Part shown: positions 26,096 to 35,920 of the stretch, piece by piece
How positions within the stretch are numbered: the stretch's first letter is position 1
Layout: the number at the start of each line of letters is the position of its first letter
From: Microbacterium sp. 11MF
GTDB lineage: Bacteria; Actinomycetota; Actinomycetes; Actinomycetales; Microbacteriaceae
Reading direction: 5' to 3'
Assembly (NCBI RefSeq): GCF_000383475.1
Contig: NZ_KB911461.1
Coordinates: forward strand, 1 to 64,000
Length of the DNA stretch: 64,000 nt
The notes under the pieces: model-generated
What the model was told of the DNA's origin: nothing
Databases searched by the model: none
The model's input: the letters and a program-made list of their open reading frames with translations, nothing else
Translations under genes and position numbers: made by a program

Positions 26096-27646
26096 TCATG
26101 TGTGCGGAACCGCGATGTCGCCGCGCCGGATCGCGTCGGCGCGCTCACGGATGCCGGTGATCTCGTCGTCGTCGAGGCGCGACACGTTCTTCACCTGCAG
26201 CGACATGCGGTGGTTGGCGGCGAGGGGCTCCTCGTGCCGGATGAGGTAATCCCAGTAAAGGGTGGTGAAGGGGCACGCGTCGTCGCCTACCCGCTTGGCG
26301 GGGTCGAACGGGCACGTCTTGCAGTAGGGGCTCATGCGGTCGATGTACTTGCCGGTCGCGGCATACGGCTTGCTGCCCATCAGCCCGCTGTCGGCGTATT
26401 GGCTCATCCCGAGCGTGTTCGGCAGTTCCGCCCACTCGACCGCGTCGACGTAGACCGCGAGGTACCAGGCGTGGACCTCCTTCGGATCGACGCCGAGCAG
26501 CATCGCGTACAGCCCGGTGACCATGAGCCGCTGGATGTGGTGCGCGTACCCGTTCTCGAGCGTCGTGCCGATCGCGTCCTGCAGGCACGCCATCGCCGTG
26601 TCGCCGGTCCAGTAGAAGTCGGGGAGCGGTTCGAACGCCTCGAACGCGTTCCGCTCGAGGTACCCGGGCATCTGCGTCCAATAGATGCCGCGGACGTATT
26701 CGCGCCACCCGAGGATCTGTCGGATGAAGCCCTCGACGGCAGGCAACGGCGCCTTCTCGTCGCGGTAGGCCGCCTCGGCCGCGGCCACGACCTCGCGCGG
26801 AGTCAGCATCTTCAGGTTCATCGACGACGACAGGTGCGCGTGCCAGAGCCACGGCTCGCCCGGCCACATCGCATCCTGCGTTTCGCCGAAGCCCGGCAAC
26901 CGTTCCTCGATGAAGAGGTCGAGCGCCTCGAGAGCCTGCGCACGGGTGACCGGCCACGCGAACGAGTCGAGCGAGCCGGGGTGGTCTCCGAAAGTCTTCT
27001 CGACGAGGGCGATGACCTCAAGGGTGGTCTCGTCGGGTTCGAACCGGGCGCGCGGGGGAACGAGCCCCGGACCCTGCTTCGGGAACGCCTTGCGGTTGTC
27101 GGCGTCGTAGTTCCACGAGCCGCCGACCGGCTGCCCGTGGGTCGTCATCAGCACGTCGTGCTTCTTGCGCATCTCACGGTAGAAGTACTCCATGCGCAGC
27201 GACTTCCGGCCCTCGGCGTGCGCGGCGAAATCGGCGACGGTGCTGAAGAAGTGGCGGTCCTGACGGATGTCCAACGGGATGCCGCTGTGCTCGGCCACCT
27301 CGCGCAGCGCTTCGCGCACCCGCCACTCGCCGGGCTCCGTCACGACGAGTCCCTCGGGCTTCAGCTTCGTCACGTCGATCGTGAGCTGGTCAGCCAGCGA
27401 GTCCTTCGTCGACCGGGCGTCGAGCTTCGCGTAGTGGAGGCGACGCCCGGCATCCGTCAGCTCCGCGGCGAAATGGCGCATGGCGGCGAGGAACACGGCG
27501 GTCCGCTGCTTCGTGCTCCAGACGTGCTCGGACTCCCCGGCGACCTCGGCCATCCAGACGGCATCCTGATCGGGGTCGAAGTCGTCGAACGCGCTCGAGT
27601 CGTGATCGAGCTGATCGCCCAGCACGATGACGAGGTGTCGCAGCAT
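26096..27646 (-). CDS. FeS-type bacterial cryptochrome/photolyase (PhrB-like)
   Basis: A 516-residue prokaryotic (6-4) photolyase-like flavoprotein. It opens LRHLVIVLGDQLDHDSSAF, the family's N-terminus. Four Cys at 354, 442, 445 and 458 (MACLQD, YCKTCPFDP, DACPFT) match, at a constant +4 offset, the [4Fe-4S] ligands known in Agrobacterium PhrB. HLSSSMNLKMLTP and GWREYVRGIYW line the FAD site. Repairs UV (6-4) photoproducts using light. Leaderless start: TACGCT, 6 nt, ATG. First gene of an operon with the SDR. Confidence 0.93.
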   Translation of the reverse strand: MLRHLVIVLGDQLDHDSSAFDDFDPDQDAVWMAEVAGESEHVWSTKQRTAVFLAAMRHFAAELTDAGRRLHYAKLDARSTKDSLADQLTIDVTKLKPEGLVVTEPGEWRVREALREVAEHSGIPLDIRQDRHFFSTVADFAAHAEGRKSLRMEYFYREMRKKHDVLMTTHGQPVGGSWNYDADNRKAFPKQGPGLVPPRARFEPDETTLEVIALVEKTFGDHPGSLDSFAWPVTRAQALEALDLFIEERLPGFGETQDAMWPGEPWLWHAHLSSSMNLKMLTPREVVAAAEAAYRDEKAPLPAVEGFIRQILGWREYVRGIYWTQMPGYLERNAFEAFEPLPDFYWTGDTAMACLQDAIGTTLENGYAHHIQRLMVTGLYAMLLGVDPKEVHAWYLAVYVDAVEWAELPNTLGMSQYADSGLMGSKPYAATGKYIDRMSPYCKTCPFDPAKRVGDDACPFTTLYWDYLIRHEEPLAANHRMSLQVKNVSRLDDDEITGIRERADAIRRGDIAVPHT

Positions 27647-27780
27647 GGGGTCAGCGTAAGTAGGGGGTCGGACGGTTCCCACCGCTTGTGTGCGCGACGG
27701 GGCTGCGCTAGCGGAGGGGTGTTCTGCCAGGGACTCCCTCGTCCGGGTCGCGGGGCTTAGCGTCGAGGGCAGGAGGTTGA

Positions 27781-28770
<990 letters not shown>

Positions 28771-28822
28771 GCGACGGCGGCCTGCGGCGCGCGGCACCGA
28801 CGCGGGCTGGCATCCTGGGTGC

Positions 28823-29815
28823 ATGCCCGCGACCGAGGATGCCCCCGACGTCGACGTCGAGCACGTCGGACGCGGCACCCACCGCACGCGGGTGACGCGC
28901 GTCGAGACCACGGCCGGCGACGGCGGACGGCCGTTCGTCCTCGTGGCCGGTGTCGGCGTCGCGGCGACGTACTTCGAGTTCCTCGCGCCCTCGCTCGCCG
29001 AGCACGGCGACGTCTTCGCGCTCGACCTGCCCGGCTTCGCAGGGATGCCGCGGCCCGGCGACCAGCCCACGGCCGAGTTCTTCGCAGACCGGGTCGAAGA
29101 GGTCCTCGACCACTACGGCCTCGATGATCCTGTCGTCATCGGTCATTCGATGGGCACGCAGGTCGTCACCGAGGTGCTGATCCGGCGGCCGCAGGTGCGT
29201 CACGCCGTCCTGGTGAGCCCCGTCGTCAACGACCAGGAGTCGTCACTCCCGATCGTCGCGCTCCGCTTCGCCCAGTCCGCGACGCGCGAGACGTTCCACC
29301 TCGCGATGACGGCGCTGTCGGCCTACGTCCTCTGCGGCTTCGTCTACTTCATGCAGGTGCTGCCGCACATGCTCCGATACCGGTTGGTCGAGCGGATGCC
29401 GCGGGTCGAGGCATCCGTCCTGTTCATCCGCGGCGAGTACGACGCGACGTCGCCGCGCCGGTTCCATTCGCGGCTGGTCGCGGCCGCGCAGAACGCGCGC
29501 CGCTGGGAGATCCGCGGTGCGGCGCACTCGATCATCAACGCGCACGCCGTCGGGGCGGCCGAGCTCATCGTGACGCACGCGAACGACACGCTGCCGCCGA
29601 AGGGACGGATGCCGGCCGAGGAGGCCGCCGTCCCGCCACCGCCGCACGCGGGCATCGGCGTGGTCTGGAGCGCGATGCGCGAACGCGCGGCCGAGTGGTG
29701 GTCGGCCGCGCGCCGCGACGAGGCCGGCGTCGAACGCGCGAAGGAACGGCACGCCCGCATCCTCTGGCGCGTGTACTCCCGCGCCCGTCAGGACCCACGC
29801 CGCGAGGTGCGCTGA
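28823..29815 (+). CDS. Alpha/beta-hydrolase
   Basis: This 330-residue hydrolase has the nucleophile elbow GHSMGTQ, a candidate acid in RGEYDATSP and the histidine in RGAAHSII. A hydrophobic stretch (AYVLCGFVYFMQVLPHML) forms the lid region. The C-terminal ~70 residues are charged and may be disordered. CATCCT 6 nt before the ATG fits the leaderless pattern loosely. Substrate unknown. Confidence 0.85.
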   Translation: MPATEDAPDVDVEHVGRGTHRTRVTRVETTAGDGGRPFVLVAGVGVAATYFEFLAPSLAEHGDVFALDLPGFAGMPRPGDQPTAEFFADRVEEVLDHYGLDDPVVIGHSMGTQVVTEVLIRRPQVRHAVLVSPVVNDQESSLPIVALRFAQSATRETFHLAMTALSAYVLCGFVYFMQVLPHMLRYRLVERMPRVEASVLFIRGEYDATSPRRFHSRLVAAAQNARRWEIRGAAHSIINAHAVGAAELIVTHANDTLPPKGRMPAEEAAVPPPPHAGIGVVWSAMRERAAEWWSAARRDEAGVERAKERHARILWRVYSRARQDPRREVR

Positions 29816-29831
29816 GGCGCGAGGGAGACGG

Positions 29832-30629
29832 ATGCCCGAGGGCGACAGCGTGTACCGGTTGCGGGAGCGGCTGGCCGCGGCATCCGTCGGGCACGTCGTC
29901 GGTGCAGGCGAGCTGCGTTCCGGCGCGGCGGCGGGCACAGCGCTCGCCGGAGCGCGGATCACCTCGTACGACACGCACGGCAAGCACCTGCTGACCCGCT
30001 TCGACACCGGGCGGACGCTGCACACGCACCTGCGGATGCAGGGCAGCTGGACGGTGACGCGGCCGGGGCGCCGCACCCCTTCCCGAGAGGATCACCGGGT
30101 TCGCGTCCGGATGCGGCTCGACGACGGGTCGACGCTGTGGGGCATCGACCTGCCCGTTGTCGAACTCGTCGCGACTGCTGACGAGGGTGCGCTGCTCGGG
30201 TACCTCGGTCCCGATCCGCTGCGCGACGACTGGGATGCCGCCGAAGCCGTCCGCCGCCTTTCGGTACGGCCCGAGCGGCCCCTCGTCGCCGCGCTGCTCG
30301 ACCAGCGCAACATGGCAGGGCTCGGCAACCTGTGGGTCAACGAGACCGCGTTCCTCTCGGGTGTGCATCCGTTCGCGCCGATCGCCTCGGCCGACCTCGG
30401 GCCGCTCGTCGAACGGGCAGCCCGCATGCTGCGGACATCGGCCACCGTGCCCGGCATGTACCAGGTGACCACCGGCTCGACGCGGAAGGGCGAATCGCAC
30501 TGGGTCGTCGGTCGCGCCGGGCGCCCATGTCTGCGGTGCGGCACCCGGATCCTCGTGCGCGACGAGGTCGCGAACGACCCCGAGCGCCGCCGCACGTGGT
30601 GGTGCCCGCGGTGCCAGCCCGAAACGTGA
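29832..30629 (+). CDS. nei: DNA glycosylase/AP lyase, endonuclease VIII (Nei) type
   Basis: Removes oxidised pyrimidines and cuts the abasic site. 265 residues: catalytic Pro2-Glu3 (MPEGDSVYRL), Lys in YDTHGKHLL, H2TH region QRNMAGLGNLWVNE, and a C-terminal zinc finger CLRCG...CPRC. Nei rather than Fpg because of PEGD. GAGGGAGA lies upstream. It belongs to a run of repair-associated genes (photolyase, this gene, DUF2256-DUF3253, MSMEG_6728 family). Confidence 0.93.
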   Translation: MPEGDSVYRLRERLAAASVGHVVGAGELRSGAAAGTALAGARITSYDTHGKHLLTRFDTGRTLHTHLRMQGSWTVTRPGRRTPSREDHRVRVRMRLDDGSTLWGIDLPVVELVATADEGALLGYLGPDPLRDDWDAAEAVRRLSVRPERPLVAALLDQRNMAGLGNLWVNETAFLSGVHPFAPIASADLGPLVERAARMLRTSATVPGMYQVTTGSTRKGESHWVVGRAGRPCLRCGTRILVRDEVANDPERRRTWWCPRCQPET

Positions 30630-30685
30630 GACTGCGCGACCGCAACCCCCTCGCCCGTGCTGGCCGCTCGACGTAGCGTCGCGGC

Positions 30686-31060
30686 ATGGCTTCCACCCCT
30701 GCACCCAAGACGTGCGCCTCGTGCGGACGCGAGATCCAGTGGCGCAAGAAGTGGGAGAAGAACTGGGACGACGTGAAGTACTGCTCCGACGCGTGCCGGA
30801 AGCGCGGCATCCGTCCTGTCGACGAGAAGCTCACGGCGTCGATCCGCGATCTGCTCGATGCGCGCGCGGCGTCGGCGACGATCTGCCCGTCCGAGGCGGC
30901 GCGCGCCGTCGGCGGTGAGGACTGGCGCGACCTCATGGAGCCGGCGCGCCGAGCGGCGCGCCGCCTGGTCGCGATCGGCGAGGTCGAGATCACTCAGCGG
31001 GGTCAGGTCGTCGATCCGTCGACCGCGAAGGGACCGATCCGCATCCGGAAGGCACGCTGA
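30686..31060 (+). CDS. DUF2256-DUF3253 fusion protein
   Basis: 124 residues. The N-terminal half is DUF2256: a zinc-ribbon-like CASCGREIQWRKKWEKNW followed by YCSDACR. The C-terminal half (about residues 44-124) is DUF3253, a winged-helix-like segment. DUF2256 genes are frequent neighbours of cryptochrome/photolyase genes, in keeping with the one 3 kb away. Leaderless start: TAGCGT, 6 nt, ATG. Molecular role unknown. Confidence 0.9.
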   Translation: MASTPAPKTCASCGREIQWRKKWEKNWDDVKYCSDACRKRGIRPVDEKLTASIRDLLDARAASATICPSEAARAVGGEDWRDLMEPARRAARRLVAIGEVEITQRGQVVDPSTAKGPIRIRKAR

Positions 31061-31061
31061 C

Positions 31062-31514
31062 GTGCAGACCTTCGTCCCGTTCGACGACCTCGCCCGCGGC
31101 ATGGCGGCGCTCGACACGAAGCGGCTCGGCAAGCAGCGCGTCGAGACGCTGCAGGTGATGCGCGCGCTCACGATTCCGGACTACGGCTGGCGACACCATC
31201 CGGCCGTAAAGATGTGGCGCGGTCACCGAGCCGCGCTCATGGTCTACCAGGACCTCACGGTCGATGAATGGATGCGGCGCGGCTTCGCCGACACGACCCG
31301 CGCCTCGACCCTGGCGACCCTCGACGAGATCCCAGAGGACGGCGCCGAGTACCGGTCCGGAACGGTGCGGATGCCGTCGTGGTTCGGCCGCGAGGACGTC
31401 CACCGCTCGCACCGCTCGAACCTGTTGCGCAAAGATCTCGAGTACTACCGCGCGCAGGGCTTCGACGACCCCGACGACCTGCCCTACGTGTGGCCGAAGG
31501 CCGAGGCGGACTGA
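31062..31514 (+). CDS. MSMEG_6728-family protein
   Basis: A 150-residue protein recognisable from MQTFVPFDDLARGMAALDTK, RLGKQRVETLQV, HPAVKMWRGH and PSWFGREDVHRSHRSNLLRK. The family is related to pyrimidine-dimer glycosylase-like proteins by general resemblance; I am not certain of any activity. GTG 31062 lies 1 nt after the preceding stop with GGAAGG upstream, so it is co-transcribed with the DUF2256 gene. Confidence 0.85.
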   Translation: MQTFVPFDDLARGMAALDTKRLGKQRVETLQVMRALTIPDYGWRHHPAVKMWRGHRAALMVYQDLTVDEWMRRGFADTTRASTLATLDEIPEDGAEYRSGTVRMPSWFGREDVHRSHRSNLLRKDLEYYRAQGFDDPDDLPYVWPKAEAD

Positions 31515-31515
31515 C

Positions 31516-32520
31516 TCAGGCGGATGCCGCCCACTGCCGCACCTGCGCGAGGAGGTCCGCTTTGCGCCCGGCATCCGCGAAGGACGCCTCGATCGAGTTC
31601 GCGGCGAGCTGCGCGAGTTCGGCCGTGTCGAAACCGAGCGAGGCGACGGCGGCGTAGTTGTCGCCGATGTATCCGCCGAAGTACGAGGGATCGTCGGAGT
31701 TGATCGTCACAACGACGCCGGCATCGACGAGCTCGCGCAGGGGGTGGGCGCTGAGCTCGGGCACGGCCCGCAGGCGCACGTTCGAGAGCGGGCACACCGT
31801 CAGCGCGACGCGGTGCTCGGCGAGATGCGCGAGCAGCTCGGGGTCGTCGATCGAACGGATGCCGTGGTCCACCCGCTCGACCTCGAGCAGGCGCAGCGCC
31901 TCCCACACGTACGCGGCCGGTGCCTCCTCGCCGGCGTGGGCGACGCGACGCAGTCCCAGCTCGGCGGCCCGGCGGAAGACGCCCTCGAACAGCGACGGCG
32001 GGTAGCCGACCTCCGCGGAGTCCAGGCCGATGCCGAGCAGCTCGTGCGCACGTGGCGCGATCTCATCGAGAAGGGCTTCGGCCGACGCAACCGGGTGGTC
32101 GCGGACGATGCAGACGATCAGCCCGCCGGTGATGCCGAACCGCTCCCGCCCGATGTCGAGCCCGGCGCGGAGCCCGTCGATGACGACGTCGACCGGCACG
32201 CCGTTGACGGCGTGGACCTGCGGGTCGAAGAACATCTCGACGTGACGGACACCGTCGGCCGCGGCCCGCTCGAGATAGGCGGTCGCGAGGTCGGTAAAGT
32301 CCTGCTCGGTTCGCAGCACCGCCATGCACGCGTAGTACAGGTCGAGGAACGACTGCAGATCCTCGAAGTCGTAGCGGCGCCGCAGATCGTCGACGTCCGC
32401 GAACGGCAGGGTCACGCCGTTGCGCTCGGCGAGAGCGAACGCAAGTTCCGGCTCGAGCGTGCCCTCGATGTGCAGGTGCAGCTCGGCCTTCGGGAGGGTG
32501 CGCAGATCAGGGCTCGTCAC
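31516..32520 (-). CDS. Adenosine/adenine deaminase
   Basis: A 334-residue zinc amidohydrolase that deaminates a purine. Metal and catalytic motifs: HLHIEGTLEP, HAGEEAPA, VDHG, and NSDDPSYFGGY. The sequence EMFFDPQVHAVNGV and the SLGFDTAELAQLAANSIEASF ending are closer to adenine deaminases (Aah1 type) than to classical adenosine deaminases, so adenine is the more likely substrate. Stop is 1 nt from the convergent MSMEG_6728 gene. Confidence 0.88.
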   Translation of the reverse strand: MTSPDLRTLPKAELHLHIEGTLEPELAFALAERNGVTLPFADVDDLRRRYDFEDLQSFLDLYYACMAVLRTEQDFTDLATAYLERAAADGVRHVEMFFDPQVHAVNGVPVDVVIDGLRAGLDIGRERFGITGGLIVCIVRDHPVASAEALLDEIAPRAHELLGIGLDSAEVGYPPSLFEGVFRRAAELGLRRVAHAGEEAPAAYVWEALRLLEVERVDHGIRSIDDPELLAHLAEHRVALTVCPLSNVRLRAVPELSAHPLRELVDAGVVVTINSDDPSYFGGYIGDNYAAVASLGFDTAELAQLAANSIEASFADAGRKADLLAQVRQWAASA

Positions 32521-32582
32521 GGGGAGCCATCGTACGCACCCGCGTGAGGTGAAGACGGTCCGTCCCCGGCCCCGGATAAGAC

Positions 32583-32627
32583 GGAAGGGTGCGGAGGCGG
32601 CGAGTCGGCCGTCTTCCGCACCCTTCC
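32583..32627. terminator. Bidirectional hairpin between GlsB-type gene and deaminase promoter
   Basis: Perfect 12-nt arms GGAAGGGTGCGG and CCGCACCCTTCC surround a second internal complementarity (AAGACGG/CCGTCTT). 23 nt downstream of the GlsB-type stop. It reads as a terminator with competing stems. Confidence 0.6.
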
Positions 32628-32650
32628 AGGTACTCAGCTCTGTGAGCTGA

Positions 32651-32920
32651 TCAGCGCTTGGCGCCCTTTCGGCCGACGAGCGCGCCGTAGATCAGCAGCA
32701 CGATGAGCGAGCCGCCGATGGCGAGCAGCCACGTCGACAGCGAGAAGAACTCGTTCAGGTTGACGTTGAAGATCAGCCCGCCGAGCCAACCGCCGAGCAG
32801 CGCGCCGACGATGCCGAGCAGCAGCGTGACGAACCAGCCGCCCCCCTGCTTGCCCGGCAGGATCAGCTTCGCGATCGCGCCCGCGAGCAGGCCGAGGATG
32901 AGGAAACCGAAAAAGCCCAT
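32651..32920 (-). CDS. GlsB/YeaQ/YmgE-family membrane stress protein
   Basis: 89 residues, three TM helices; the Gly-rich pattern GLLAGAIAKLILPGKQGGGW, then GIVGALLGGWLGGLIF, is diagnostic. Linked in many actinobacteria to Asp23/Gls24 proteins and envelope stress. Last of three same-strand genes with the small TM protein and the Asp23 protein. Confidence 0.93.
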   Translation of the reverse strand: MGFFGFLILGLLAGAIAKLILPGKQGGGWFVTLLLGIVGALLGGWLGGLIFNVNLNEFFSLSTWLLAIGGSLIVLLIYGALVGRKGAKR

Positions 32921-32965
32921 GATGACTCCTTAGTAGTGAATCGGATACCGCTGGAACGGATGCCG

Positions 32966-33181
32966 TCAGCTCAGTCGCTTGCGCACGTCGTGCGCTACGT
33001 CCTTGACGGCGGCGGTGATCTTCTTCGCTTTCCGTTCGCGGTCCTTCTTGGCCTTGCGCTCATCGCGCAGCCGCACGAGCTGGTGCGGCACCGATTCGGA
33101 CTTCTTCACGGTCACCGACCGGCTGCCGATGACGTAGGCCGCGAACGCGATCGCGCCGAGGACCAGGATCTTGTTGCGCAT
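32966..33181 (-). CDS. Small TM protein with basic tail
   Basis: 71 residues: one N-terminal TM helix (ILVLGAIAFAAYVIG) then a highly basic cytoplasmic tail (ERKAKKDRERKAKKITAAV). Such proteins sit between Asp23 and GlsB genes in related bacteria and may tether Asp23 to the membrane; that is an inference from context. Starts 2 nt after the Asp23 stop. Confidence 0.8.
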   Translation of the reverse strand: MRNKILVLGAIAFAAYVIGSRSVTVKKSESVPHQLVRLRDERKAKKDRERKAKKITAAVKDVAHDVRKRLS

Positions 33182-33183
33182 GG

Positions 33184-33636
33184 TCAGGCGACGCGCGACT
33201 CGGTCTGCTCGTCCTCATCGTCGGCGATGTGGACGTCGTGGATCTCGACGTTGACCTCGACGACGTCGAGTCCCGTGAGCCGCTCGATGGCGCCGGCAAC
33301 CGAGGTGCGGACCTCGTCGGCGACGCGTCCGATCGGCGCCGGGTACTCGACGACGACCTTCAGGTCGGCGGCGGCCTGCGTTTCGCCGACCTCGACCTTG
33401 ACGCCCTGCGTCAGGTCGGTCGCGTTCACGGCCTCGCGGATCGCGCCGAGCGCACGGGCTCCGCCGCCGCCGAGCGCGTAGACGCCGCTGACCTCGCGAG
33501 CGGCGATGCCGGCCACCTTGGCCACGACGCCGTCGGCGATCGTGATCCGGCCGGCGACCGCGTGGTCGTCCTGGTGACGGGTGGATGCCGCACGGTCGAC
33601 CCGCGTGGCGGGGGTGGTCGTCGTCTTCTCAGCCAT
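33184..33636 (-). CDS. Asp23/Gls24 family envelope-stress protein
   Basis: 150 residues. The Asp23 domain is seen at GRITIADGVVAKVAGIAAREVSGVY, VKVEVGETQAAADLKVVVEYPAPI and VEVNVEIHDV. The first ~30 and last ~12 residues are charged and unstructured. Members form membrane-associated networks and respond to cell-wall stress. First gene of the trio. Confidence 0.92.
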   Translation of the reverse strand: MAEKTTTTPATRVDRAASTRHQDDHAVAGRITIADGVVAKVAGIAAREVSGVYALGGGGARALGAIREAVNATDLTQGVKVEVGETQAAADLKVVVEYPAPIGRVADEVRTSVAGAIERLTGLDVVEVNVEIHDVHIADDEDEQTESRVA

Positions 33637-33775
33637 GGAAGTGTCCCTACTGTGTGCTCTGTGCCGCGCCGTGCCGAAGCGGCCGCGCGGGAGGGCGTCC
33701 CAATCCGCCCTCACAGATGAGAGGGCCGGAACGCAAGGAACGTCACAAAAAAGTCGCCGGGGATACCCTCGATGT

Positions 33776-33850
33776 ATGACGACCCTGGCGTGCTGCGGAA
33801 TCGCGCACACCGTGTCGTCGTTCGTCGGCTGTCCGCCGTCCGCGTCCTGA
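33776..33850 (+). CDS. Leaderless 24-residue ORF with three Cys, upstream of nhaA
   Basis: TACCCT (33764-33769), 6 nt, then ATG is the exact leaderless spacing used elsewhere in this window. The 24-codon frame contains two adjacent Cys (residues 6-7) and a third at 19, and ends at TGA 58 nt before nhaA. Cys-codon-bearing leaderless small ORFs are known regulators (attenuators) in mycobacteria. Could be a regulatory leader peptide or a chance ORF. Confidence 0.5.
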   Translation: MTTLACCGIAHTVSSFVGCPPSAS

Positions 33851-33908
33851 GGCACCCCTCCCACCACGTCTCAGCGACCCCCCGATCCCCCGCGGAAAGC
33901 GATCCGTC

Positions 33909-35177
33909 ATGTCCTCTTCATCCCACACGGCACCGCACGAGATCTGGCGCGGGATCCGCCAGACCGTCCGCACCGACACCTTCGGCGGCATCCTGCTGCT
34001 GGCCGCCACGGTCGCGGCCCTCGTCCTCGCCAACTCGCCCCTCGCGGACTGGTACGTGGGCGTCCGCGAGACCTCGTTCGGCCCCGAAGCCCTCCACCTC
34101 GACCTCACCGTCGCGCATTGGGCAGCGGACGGCCTGCTCGCGATCTTCTTCTTCGTCGTCGGCCTCGAGCTGAAGGAGGAGATCGTGGCCGGGCGTCTGC
34201 GGTCGCCGCGTGTCGCCGCCGTCCCCGTCATCGGCGCGCTCGGCGGCGTCATCGTCCCGGCGCTCATCTTCACCGCCTTCACCGCGGCTGTCCCCGGCGA
34301 CGCCGTGCGCGGCTGGGCGATCCCCACTGCGACCGACATCGCCTTCGCGATCGCGGTCTTCGCCGTCGTCGCGAAGGGCCTGCCTCCCGCGCTGCGCGTG
34401 TTCCTGCTCACCCTCGCCGTCGTCGACGACCTCTTCGCGATCACCATCATCGCCACCGTCTACACCGACGACCTGCAGCCGATCTGGCTCGCGGCCGCAG
34501 TCGTCCCGCTGGTGCTGTTCGCCCTGGCGGTGCGGCGCGGCATCCGTCACTGGTGGGTGCTGATGCCGCTCGCGATCGTCACGTGGGGCCTCGTGCACGC
34601 ATCGGGCGTGCACGCGACCATCGCCGGTGTGATCCTCGCCTTCATGGTCCCCGCGACGGTGACGCCGCGGGCCCGCGTGCGGGTGGGGACGGATGCCGAC
34701 GGTTCCCCGATCCACGATGCGTTGACGGCGCACTTCGCCGACCGCTTCGGGCCGATCTCGACCCTGGTCGCGCTGCCGATCTTCGCCTTCTTCTCGGCGG
34801 GCGTCACGGTCGGCGGTTGGGAGGGGCTGACGGCGGCCTTCGCCGATCCGGTGACCCTCGGCATCCTGGTCGGCCTCGTCCTCGGCAAGCCGATCGGCAT
34901 CCTGCTCGCGGTGTTCCTGCTGACGCGCATCCCCGCGGTCCGGCGGACGTTCGAGCTGCGGTGGGGTGACATGGTGGGCGTCGGCCTGCTCGCCGGCATC
35001 GGGTTCACCGTCGCGCTGCTCGTGGGCGAACTCTCGTACGGGGTCGGATCGCTCGAAGACGAGCACGCGAAGATCGGCATCCTCGCCGGGTCGGTCGTCG
35101 CCGCGATCCTCGGCGGAGTCGTGCTCGCCTGGCGGGCCCGACGGGTGCGTCAGACTGGAACCACACCCCCGTCCTGA
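33909..35177 (+). CDS. nhaA: Na+/H+ antiporter NhaA
   Basis: A 422-residue, 12-TM electrogenic antiporter exporting Na+ for H+. Landmarks are the ion-site aspartates in TATDIAFAIAV and AVVDDLFAITII, the N-terminal DTFGGILLLAATVAALVLANS, FFFVVGLELKEEI, and the TM11 motif GIGFTVALLVGELSYG. The likely promoter is the one driving the small ORF at 33776, since no other clear -10 is seen in the 58-nt gap. Confidence 0.96.
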   Translation: MSSSSHTAPHEIWRGIRQTVRTDTFGGILLLAATVAALVLANSPLADWYVGVRETSFGPEALHLDLTVAHWAADGLLAIFFFVVGLELKEEIVAGRLRSPRVAAVPVIGALGGVIVPALIFTAFTAAVPGDAVRGWAIPTATDIAFAIAVFAVVAKGLPPALRVFLLTLAVVDDLFAITIIATVYTDDLQPIWLAAAVVPLVLFALAVRRGIRHWWVLMPLAIVTWGLVHASGVHATIAGVILAFMVPATVTPRARVRVGTDADGSPIHDALTAHFADRFGPISTLVALPIFAFFSAGVTVGGWEGLTAAFADPVTLGILVGLVLGKPIGILLAVFLLTRIPAVRRTFELRWGDMVGVGLLAGIGFTVALLVGELSYGVGSLEDEHAKIGILAGSVVAAILGGVVLAWRARRVRQTGTTPPS

Positions 35178-35185
35178 GGAGCCCC

Positions 35186-35524
35186 GTGAGCCGCACGCAG
35201 CCGACGCCCGCGATGTACCAGCGCAACGCCCTCGCGCCGAGCCTGCTTGCCGCGGCGGTGCTGTTCGTCGCGCCGGCGCTGCTCGAGAGCGACTGGTTCC
35301 TCACGGTGCGCTTCGTCGCGACGATCTTCGCGATCATCATCGGGTGGTTCGCGTTCCAGGCGAAGCACTGGTGGTGGATGCCGGTGATGCTCGCGATCGC
35401 GGTGGTCTGGAACCCGATCTTCCCGTTCGAGTTCTCGGGTCCGATCTCGAGCGCCGCTCAGGTCGCGGCCGCGTTCGTCTTCCTCGGCGCCGGGGCGACG
35501 ATCAAGACACCGCGCGACGTCTGA
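35186..35524 (+). CDS. Small membrane protein (DUF6804-like)
   Basis: 112 residues, three to four TM helices, with the aromatic signature FQAKHWWWMPVMLAIAVVWNPIFPF. It resembles actinobacterial DUF6804 proteins as I remember them, and no function is known. GTG 35186 follows GAGGAG and lies 9 nt after the nhaA stop, so it is probably co-transcribed. Confidence 0.75.
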   Translation: MSRTQPTPAMYQRNALAPSLLAAAVLFVAPALLESDWFLTVRFVATIFAIIIGWFAFQAKHWWWMPVMLAIAVVWNPIFPFEFSGPISSAAQVAAAFVFLGAGATIKTPRDV

Positions 35525-35525
35525 G

Positions 35526-35915
35526 TCAGCGGAGGTCGAGCGTGACACCCGGGTGACCGGCGAACACCTCGAGCACGTGGTCGAAGTACGTCGCCCCCGT
35601 ACCGGCGAGCAGGTCGTCGAGTTGCCCCTGCAGGTCGTCCGCGCGGAAGGTCCCCGGCTGCGCGAGCTTGCCGCGGAGCCACCGCTCGGTCTCGGCGACA
35701 CCGAGCGCGTCGCGGCTGTGCGCGGCATCCCGCCAGACGATCCGGACGGCGTCATCCTCCGCCAGCGCCCCGTACCCGCCGTAGAGCAGGTCGTCGAGCG
35801 CGTCGAGACTGGCGCCGAGCTGCCAGTCCTCTCCGGTCATGAAGAGGCGGTTCAGTTCGACGTAGAGATCCGGGATGCCGCCGATGCGACCCCCCTCGAT
35901 GACGTACTCGGCCAC
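35526..35915 (-). CDS. Barstar-family (ribonuclease-inhibitor-like) protein
   Basis: A 129-residue protein with the barstar fold pattern: GGRIGGIPDLYVELNRLFM, WQLGASLDALDDLLYGGYG and a C-terminal FDHVLEVFAGHPGVTLDLR. Barstar inhibits barnase-type RNases, but no such nuclease is encoded nearby. GTG 35915 lies 5 nt after the AKR stop. Confidence 0.85.
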   Translation of the reverse strand: MAEYVIEGGRIGGIPDLYVELNRLFMTGEDWQLGASLDALDDLLYGGYGALAEDDAVRIVWRDAAHSRDALGVAETERWLRGKLAQPGTFRADDLQGQLDDLLAGTGATYFDHVLEVFAGHPGVTLDLR

Positions 35916-35920
35916 GCGGC

